Shown here: in pieces, positions 56,455 through 64,000 of the stretch
How the letters are laid out: every line of letters starts with the position of its first letter
Numbering within the stretch: the stretch's first letter is position 1
Source: Liolophura sinensis
Taxonomy: Eukaryota > Mollusca > Polyplacophora > Chitonida > Chitonidae
Assembly (NCBI RefSeq): GCF_032854445.1
Contig: NC_088302.1
Span: forward strand, 34,257,979 to 34,321,978
Length of the DNA: 64,000 nucleotides
Reading direction: 5' to 3'
The notes under the pieces: model-generated
Told to the model about the DNA's origin: nothing
Databases searched by the model: none
What the model saw: the letters and a program-made list of their open reading frames with translations, nothing else
Made by a program: the position numbers and the translations under genes

Positions 56455-56530
56455 AAGCGTTGTATAGTTGCAACCGATAGGCTCGTGACCATTGAGGTCA
56501 CAGGTTCGAATCCAGTTCAAGTCAGGAATT
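56455..56530 (+). mobile_element. Possible tRNA-like SINE head fragment
   Basis: 'cacaggttcgaatccagttc' contains a good box B match (ggttcgaatcc), preceded by 'ggctcgtgaccattgaggtca'. There is no convincing box A or cloverleaf, so it is not a tRNA gene. It is probably a remnant of a tRNA-derived SINE. Confidence 0.4.
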
Positions 56531-58200
56531 TTATCAAATATACTCACTTGGTGAAGTGCAAATATTCACGCTCGTAGTCTTTAAACGTTTAACGTCAAGA
56601 GTTTCCCAGTATCGATTGATTTTGCAGCTTAACCATGAGTTATTTGGAATGTATAAAGTTTGTGGAAAACTGCACTCGAGCAGATGTTAGACGTTATACG
56701 TAAACCTGAACGTAAACATACTGGAATAATACTATGCTAGATAAACAACCGCGAGTAACAAAAACGTAAGAGATTTTCTCTCCTAGGTTTGAGCTTGTTT
56801 GCTGTCTGTCCCTTCCGCTCTAGCCGATTGATTGTAACCAGTGCAAGTCCATTTTGATATGAAATCCCGACATGTCATTGCTACTTCATGGTTTTGGTGG
56901 TTAGCTCTGAGAGATCCAAGAGGGACAAAGGAAAACCCGTTGGGTGAAACGCCAAGTCATTTCCCCGATTCTTCCGTGTGTCTCCGAATGGCTGTACAAA
57001 TCCGATCTATTGTCCCACGGTGTTTTAATTTTCGTCCCTGTAGGTCATATGTGTCAAAATGTCGATTGATTTTGTTCCCGTAGTTTTAACACAGACCTAA
57101 TTCCAGTAGGAGCTTTGTGCGATTTTCCAACGGCACTAAGGTAAGCCCATCATTGAGTTTGTATTTTGTTTTGGTGAGTCCTCTTTTTCATCCCTATCAA
57201 AAATGTTGACGGAAATTTGAAATACTCTATTTTTACGTCAGCTTGGATGGAGAGTTCGAGATGCGTGTACACGCGCATCTGGAAAAATGAAGACATCCAG
57301 TTAAATACTATATAATTTGTGTACAGGTGTTTATTACATCGTTTACTCCCCACAGCATATCATCAGCCAAATGCAATAAAACCGAATCACTCTCACTAAT
57401 TGTATAGTGTGACTTGGTGGAAGATATATCAGGTATTTTGAGCATGGCATTCAGTATTAAAGACAGCCTGTTAAGTGTATCAGCAGCATTCCTTGTCTGC
57501 TATAAAGAATGGACGAAGGAATCGGAAATAATTTGACCATATCGTGGCGAATCTGCTAAAATCTACTACCGGGAGACATTATAGTGATGTGGTCTGAAAA
57601 GGTGCGATAAAACCAAAGTAAACATTTAAAACAAATCAGAAACGTTGGAAAGAGGGAGGCAGGAAGATTGCAAATATTTAACCAAAATAATGCAAAAGAC
57701 ATACGTGCTGGTTTGTTCTATAAAGTATTATTGGAGTAAACACTAAAAATGACCAAAATACATGCAGTGTTTTTTTTCAGTCTGCGTGAAAATTGTCACT
57801 TACTGTCGAAATTGGTCGTAGCGATTGAATACAATGCAAAACTCGCCAGTTTCAAAAAGCTTCCACAAGTTCTGGCACAGTTTATGCGCCTCTGAATTTA
57901 AAAAAAGAACTGTTTTCGTTTTACAACTTACAATTAAACGATCCATAATGTCCGGATATTACACAACTCAGGTGAACTCGATGCAAATTTTACCATGAAT
58001 AAAAGAGCTGAAAATCAGAGGTTCTTGGGGTCAAAGGACTTTTGTAATCACCGCCTATCTTTTGAACATTACAGTGTATGCCGTAATTTTAACAATGTGG
58101 AAATAAGATTTAGTCCGTGGGATTTCATTACCATTTGTGGAACAGAGCTTCGCACAAACTGGGGCATACAGTTGAAACGTTCCAGTCGCATACAATAGTT
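56531..58200. other. Unassigned sequence
   Basis: Short frames (56841-57083, 57995-58198) show no motif. A pyrimidine tract and 'gtaagcc'-like donor near 57140 is not supported by a coding frame. Confidence 0.3.
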
Positions 58201-58259
58201 TGTTCTTTTAATCATTTCAGACTTTATGAGACGTCTCTTCGTCTTGACGTCTAGTTTGA

Positions 58260-58700
58260 TAAATGTCTGACATATCCCGAATGAAAGGCAATGAAACATG
58301 CAGACAACTAATCTGTATTCTGATCTCAGAATTACATCATGTATATGACAGTAATATCACATGAAATTATCCAAATTCTGACTCAGTGTCCAGAGCTCTA
58401 CTCTCCTGCTGTGATTTCAAATGTCAGCACAGCTATACCGTAATTACTCACAAGTAAGTCTCATTATTCCACGTACAGCCTAACAAGACCCTCATATTGC
58501 ACTGACAACTGACATTTCTATGGATTCCGAAACCAAAATCAGCCCTGTCCTGACAACAACGCCAGATGTATTTAATTCTGTCCAATATCTTATCCTGAGT
58601 ATATATCTTTCAATCATTCAATAGTGTAAACTTGGCTGTCTACTGTGGGATCTTTCTACACACAAACAAAAGCGCACCTTGCATGCTGGAGGAGATTGGT
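58260..58700 (-). repeat. Duplicated block f relative, inverted region, copy R2
   Basis: It aligns in the same orientation with 63120-63560: 'gataaatgtctgaca', 'gacagtaatatcacatgaaa', 'gcctaac.agac', 'acgccagatgtatttaat', 'ttcaatcattc', 'tgggatctttct'. The 63-kb copy in turn matches block f of the plus-strand units in inverted orientation. Confidence 0.7.
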
Positions 58701-59140
58701 AGCGATGGTTGAACTATACGGGTTTATTAAAGAAACGCAATTTCGTTTCATTCATTCACCATCAATATGTAATAACGGGCGAGAGTAAGGTTCAAAACAT
58801 TGATCTTGGTCTGTCCCAGACGTTTAAACTTTGTGCATATTTAATCATCATCTCATACTTCTCCATAATCAATGCTCCTTTTAGTGTTACCTCACTTATT
58901 TATTTACTTATTTAATTTATTTCTTTTTCAAGAATGTTTCAGTAATAGTATAGTGGTCCAGGTTACTGCAACAGAAACTCAACCAAAGGTGAGCATTACT
59001 CTTCTACAAACACCTTGTAATCGTTCTGACTAAAAGCAACAGTAAAAGCTGTTAGAGATGCGATCTCATTAGTCATCTGATCAACAGCCTCAGGTACATC
59101 ATCATTTAGTAAATTCTATGATATATCCCGCTAGGTTAGA
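58701..59140. other. Unassigned sequence
   Basis: Nothing supported; the frame at 58709-58915 has no domain. Confidence 0.3.
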
Positions 59141-59142
59141 CA

Positions 59143-59146
<4 letters not shown>

Positions 59147-59177
<31 letters not shown>

Positions 59178-59178
59178 G
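59147..59178. repeat. (TTGA)n microsatellite
   Basis: Seven to eight consecutive 'ttga' units. Confidence 0.95.
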
Positions 59179-59329
59179 TTGTTATTTAATTTTTTGCATT
59201 TGATAAATTTTGAATGATTTATTAATTCAAATAATTGCATATTTATTTACTTTATTATTTATGTAGTTGACCATTTAAGCCATTATCAAGACTAATTCAC
59301 TTATTGGATGGCAGCCAGCATTCTTCGTT

Positions 59330-59770
59330 GAAGAAAGCTAGAAATAATGGTTCTGACAGAGCGGAAGTGTAGTGTGATTAGATTGTCAACCGATCACACA
59401 TTTATGTCTTCACCTGGTTTTCAGGTCTTGAAAAATGGTCGCGTTTTGTACATCATTTGAGCCATTCCCGAACAGGTCTACTTAAGGCGTTTTTATCGAG
59501 TCATCCAGACGACGTTCACGACCACCGGCCGAGTCCACGAAACTCTCTACGGGTCTACGTCCAATGCTCTTTCCAGGTTTTAGGTCATTCAGTTGTTTAG
59601 CCTAACTGGACTCTAATTTGGTTCACCTTGATGAGCTTACCGGGTATATATAGTTAGTGCTTAGGATTCTCTCTGCCAGACATCCGCTTTAAAAAGACCA
59701 TGTTAACGGAGATAATCCAAAAGTCCATTCTGACCCATGTCGTCTGTCCACATACAGACAATGACCTCAC
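59330..59770 (-). repeat. Duplicated block e, inverted copy
   Basis: The reverse complement matches 39530-39960 and 45780-46265, including the identical anchor at 59468-59485 ('ccgaacaggtctacttaa') and 'gtcatccagacgacgttcac'. Confidence 0.85.
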
Positions 59771-60609
59771 GGTGATTTCTGTATAAGTGTATATTGTGTT
59801 TCAAACGTGTTGTTGATATTTACGTTTTATGTATGGGACAATATTTGGGGTCTACGCTGTCCTGGAGGGACCCTTATTAAAATTGTTAGGACTACTAAAC
59901 CAGAAAAAAAAAACTTAGCAATAACAATGCTGAACACATATATCTTTTACCACTTTGCGATTTTTGACGGGTCACGTGGTTTAACGGGCATTTTGAATTT
60001 TTTTCAAAACATTTAAAAATCTTCTCAAAATCTACTGATTCAATTAGACAGAAATTTAACATGTTGTTTCATAGTGTGTAGGCCTATATAAATCGTAGTG
60101 GTATATCCTAGAAGTCTCAGGTTCAAATACAGTTTGTCCCTGTTTATTCTTACCATTTGTTTTTCTCTGTTTTCATTATCATGAACACAATATATGCACA
60201 GGTTAAAAGAAACACGATGATAGCGTGGACCCCGGCAAAGCTGTTGGCTAACAGCTTCAATTATGTATCATTTCATGAAGTGAGTTGAAGTCTTACTCCG
60301 AACAATCTTTTCAATGATCATGTGATGAGATGTTTAGTGTAGAATGTGAAAAAAAATCCATGTATTATTTGATTGTAATTGCAGCTATTTATATTTTATA
60401 TTTTTTATTCATTTACCAGCAAGGTCGTTCTTATTGACAAAAGTTATTGTTAGCAGTTACATAATACTACAACGTCTATGTTACCCTAACCAAGCTGAAT
60501 TTAATGAATCAATATTAGCCAGCATCCTTTGCTGTTTCAACCAAACTTGTTTTGTTGAAGCTACATTCACTGTGTGAGGATCGATGTATAACCTACACAG
60601 CTTACTGTG
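59771..60609. other. Unassigned sequence
   Basis: The frame at 59807-60016 has no domain. Confidence 0.3.
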
Positions 60610-60990
60610 AGGGTATGTTACATGTATTTTAATGGCGCCCTAACGGAGCAGGGGTTATTAGATCGTTGGCCACCTGGTGAGGAGGTTAAGCACTGAAAAT
60701 AAATAACGCAGGGGTGTACAGGCGACAGGAAGCGACGTTTCATTAGTGTAAAGAAAGGCAGCACAACAGAAATATCACACAGTATGCACCAATGGAGTTC
60801 AGAATGTCGTGATCGCAAATTACGTGTCAAGATGAAGTCAGCTCTGAATGAAATCTAAAAGTAATGGAACTGTAAATTTGAATTCGATATGGGATAGACA
60901 TGGAGACGAAGGAAGCATTCATTAAGGCACATGGACTTATCTATTGTTCCAACCCCATTTTGCCGTGAGAGTAGAATATATAATACGTGG
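60610..60990 (-). repeat. Duplicated block d, inverted copy
   Basis: The reverse complement matches 38370-38790 and 44345-44600: 'gttattagatcgttggccac', 'cgacgtttcattagtgtaaa', 'gatgaagtcagctctgaatg'. Confidence 0.8.
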
Positions 60991-61035
60991 GCTTCAGTAC
61001 AAAAATAAAACCGATTTTATTCATTTGTAAAAACT

Positions 61036-61200
61036 CCAACATATTTTACTCATATAACTACGGACACCAGACAAAGGAAAAAAGACATCAGGACGCCATG
61101 TGCCCGAAATCATCGTAAAGCCTCAACCGAATCAGAAAGAGCCGGATTCGAACTTGCAACCTCATTGGTCAAGACCTAGTGAATTTCCAGACGACATCAT
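61036..61200 (-). mobile_element. Diverged tRNA-derived SINE fragment
   Basis: On the minus strand 'ggttgcaagttcgaatccgg' supplies a box B match. The left part ('acatattttactcatataac') resembles the family A 3' section. The middle differs and recalls the variant at 6870-7026. Confidence 0.45.
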
Positions 61201-61304
61201 TTGTCATCTCGGCTGTGGAACACTTTTAACTGAATTTAATAAGAAGTCTATACGTTGTGTCCTCTTCTCACTTTGCGTTCAGACTTAGGAGAAACATAAG
61301 GACT

Positions 61305-61520
61305 TATTGTATGTTACAAGGGATGACATCACAGCATTTTGAGTATTTTCTAGACCAGTAACGTCTAATGAATCGTAATAAATATGACTGCATTTTTGTT
61401 CTAATTCTAAAAAAGCCATGGTGTTAGAGAGCGTGGAATTTGTTACTGTTTAAGAATTTACACCCTAACGGAGGTAAACTGACAAAAAGCCGTACTTCGT
61501 TTGCCAGCTAGCACCTTGTC
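61305..61520 (+). repeat. Duplicated block c, plus orientation inside the inverted region
   Basis: It matches 36750-37000 ('gatgacatcacagcattttg', 'gccatggtgttagagagcgt', 'ggaggtaaactgacaaaaag') in direct orientation although its neighbours b and d are inverted. Confidence 0.6.
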
Positions 61521-61889
61521 ATAGCTGCTATGTTTTACTCCCTTCTGTATGTCTTTAGTAACAATCACTGAGTATAAATTGAGAGGCAATGTATTAGCTT
61601 AACATGTCTTCGGCATCAATTTTGAGCGTGGCAGGACTTTAAAGATGGCAAGGCACGTTCTTTTACAAACGATCCCCGCTATCGCGATATGGCCGAAAAG
61701 TTGTTGATTTTTAATGGATCAATCAAAGAATGACACAACAAAGAATAACGAGAAGTTTGAATCAATACATACGTCAGAGAAATAAAGTATCAAAAAAATC
61801 AATCAATCAACCACTCAGTATAAGATAAAATATGCGGTATGCATGTCAGAGGTCACAATGAACACATATTAACACCAATTCTGTCTGTG

Positions 61890-62150
61890 CCTAAAAAACT
61901 GTCTGTTGGGAACTACAATTCTATCGTGTGACACGTAATTCGTTGACAGGGGCTAAGAGATTTATGAAAACCCATATTACAGGGATTGCGGTCCAGGAAC
62001 AGCAGTTATGTACATTCTCAATCTATGGATGCGCTCCAGATATGTGAATGGTCACTGAGTTCGTTTGATGTTTTCAGCTTCATAAGACGTGTTTTGCTGC
62101 CATTGGCCGAGAGCGGGAAGGACGAGGCGCGCCATCCAAACAGCTCCCAT
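61890..62150 (-). repeat. Duplicated block b, inverted copy
   Basis: The reverse complement follows 42830-43220 and 50860-51245: 'attctatcgtgtgacacgta', 'ctaagagatttatgaaaac', 'gcggtccaggaacagcagtt', 'tcgtttgatgttttcagctt'. Confidence 0.65.
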
Positions 62151-63080
62151 CTAGAAAGAGTATGATCGGTGTTTTCCCCACATCTTCCCGGCAGACAGCG
62201 CTATCAGACCGTGTAACATGGTGATTGATTTGAAGTCAGCAGAAAGCTATCGTGTAAACCGGAGACACTGTATAGGCCTAGGCGTGGATAATTACCAGTA
62301 CACGGAATGTAATACAGCGGAACACAAGGAAACTATCAACGCCATGAATGACAATTAAGCTAGTTCTTGTAGTGATGTACTATAGAATATGGTCCTATAT
62401 TTGATAGTGTTGGCGAATAAAAACAAATTTGTTCATAAATGTAGGTAGAGTCCATGTTTGAATAGTTGATGGTCGCCACTGGATGGCTTACAAATCGTCA
62501 ACCATATTGGACGTTCCGCATCAGTAATCATAACAATCAGCCTCTGGGTGATTATCCGTTAACACGAATACCGCTTTGCTCTTTTAGTGCATATTTCACC
62601 TTCAGATTTTGTCTTGATCTCAAGAATCGGAAGTCGGCTACAATAGTGTAGTCAGCAAACCAGGTGTTACTTGTTTCCATGAACATCTGTATTCATCACC
62701 TGTTCTTTTTGCATCAGATGACATGATTAAAACTGCATTTATCATAACTGCTGCAAACAGGACTTAGTTTGTGGAACATCATCTAAATATAGTCGGACAT
62801 TGCTTTGCACATTTCTAAATTTAACCTCTCAAAATGTTTTGCCGGCTTTCGTCCCAGTCCTCAGTAATGAAGATTATAAGTTGTAGTCGACTAACATCAA
62901 GATGTTCTTTTGTTTTGTATGCATATATAACACCTGGTTCTTTGAATCATACAGATCGCCCAAAGTGAGAAAGAGTAATATTCGTGTGGTGTTGACATCA
63001 CATGTCTGTTTTGTAGGCATAAAATAGCTGTAGGCAAGCGCAACACTTTCTCCTTTGCAATATTTGAGACCTGCACTGAA
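62151..63080. other. Unassigned sequence
   Basis: No supported gene. Frames at 62466-62651 and 62897-63232 have no domain. Confidence 0.3.
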
Positions 63081-63109
63081 CTAGAGAATCTTTCTGAAGT
63101 TTTGAAACT

Positions 63110-63830
63110 TTCCATATTTTTGATGTCTCGTTGATAAATTTCTGACAAGTCTGGATAAAGGGCAATCAGAAAGACAATTAGCCTGGTTTCTAATCTTAAA
63201 GTTATATCATTTATTTGACAGTAATATCGCATGGAATTATCGTCAATCTCAGGTCCAGATATATCAACTTATTCTCAATTTACCACTGTCAAAACGTCAA
63301 GAGAGCTATGCAGGAATTGCGCACTTGACAAAACTCATTATTCTGAGTACAGTCTAACTAGGACATATTGCTTCTGGAACTAACATATCTACGGATTCTG
63401 AGATAAAGTAAGAACAGATCTGATAACAGCACCAGATGTATTTAGTCCTCTTTAATACGTACGCGGAAAAAGTGACACCTTGGGGTATGTACTTTCAATC
63501 ATTCGTGGGCGTGAATTTGTCCGTCAACAGTAGGATCTTTTTAACAAAAGCGTACCATACAGAACTAAACTGCATGATAGCCACAGAACGACTAATTGAC
63601 CAGATTAAAAACTCAATATGTTGAACAGTTAAAATTAGCCTAAACATTGGCCTATCATTGTACCATATATGTACTTGTGTTTACGGTAGAGGAAACCAGT
63701 CTCCGAAGAGAAACTACCACCCTTCCACAAGTATATGATAGCTGTCTTGGCCACAGTCACAACGATGATAGCAGAACTCAAGGCTGTCACATCACTGGTC
63801 AGAGGCAGATCTGCTACCATGCATGTCCCA
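63110..63830 (-). repeat. Duplicated blocks e (part) and f, inverted copy R1
   Basis: The reverse complement matches 39990-40060 ('gcagatctgcctct'), 40480-40580 ('gtacatatat.gtac', 'gataggcca', 'ctaattttaactgttc') and 40970-41040 ('cttgacgttttgac'-like). The order of the pieces is kept, so this is one inverted segment. Confidence 0.7.
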
Positions 63831-64000
63831 TATTTTATATTAGAATGAGTGGTTTATTAATTGATTCTTTGACACATTACTTCTCTGACGCATGCATTGA
63901 TTCAAACTTCCCGTTATTCATTTGTTGTGTCATTCTTTGATTGATTCATTAAAAATCAGCATACTTTCCGTCATATTGCGACAGCGGGGTGTCCTTTGTA
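63831..64000. other. Unassigned sequence to window end
   Basis: Nothing recognised; 'ttgattgattcatt'-type low complexity near 63930. Confidence 0.3.

Overview
The window looks like intergenic DNA from a repeat-rich, AT-rich metazoan nuclear genome, most likely a marine mollusc. That assignment rests on two tRNA-derived SINE families that I associate with mollusc genomes: one ending near 'gagtacggcgtaaaacacc', one near 'gacgttaaaccccaagca' followed by a (ctca)n tail. It was made by eye and is not proven. I see no prokaryotic features: no operons, rRNA, CRISPR or ribosome-binding sites. I find no host protein-coding gene that I would defend. The longest open frames belong to a Tc1-like transposase or to tandem repeats whose period is a multiple of three.

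Layout. 1-5 kb: two copies of an unclassified long repeat ('alpha'; a third, inverted copy lies at 24 kb), local tandem duplications, and a SINE. 5-10.9 kb: paralogous blocks, a frameshifted Tc1/mariner relic (7.3-8.1 kb), and a 5'-truncated SINE with target-site duplication. 11-20 kb: several SINE fragments, a 171-bp perfect-style hairpin MITE (14.5 kb), one weak exon-like frame, and otherwise unassigned sequence. 20-22 kb: a (CT)26 microsatellite and a ~43-bp minisatellite. 22-34 kb: mostly unassigned, with a full-length SINE of the second family (25.3 kb), a 90-bp tandem repeat (28.7 kb), a foldback element (30.8 kb), degenerate tandem repeats (31.6 kb), two SINEs and a 24-bp minisatellite (33.8 kb).

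34.8-63.9 kb is the most structured part. The same ordered series of non-coding blocks recurs three times on the plus strand with a spacing of about 6.7 kb (anchors near 35.12, 41.92 and 48.64 kb). Many of the blocks return in inverted orientation between 58.2 and 63.9 kb. Younger insertions sit inside this array: SINEs with target-site duplications (38.2, 43.8 kb), a large foldback element (37.1-38.0 kb), a palindromic (TA)n element (42.4 kb), an 81-bp minisatellite (47.1-47.8 kb) and a possible solo LTR (49.8-50.8 kb). Between the direct and inverted halves lies a 22-bp minisatellite (53.2-55.9 kb) split by a structurally complete Tc1-like transposon. Its empty target site can be read from a duplicated copy of the minisatellite 423 bp upstream.

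The components do not form a pathway. They are successive layers of duplication and transposition. The relative order of several events can be read from nesting: block duplication came before some SINE insertions, and minisatellite duplication came before the Tc1 insertion.
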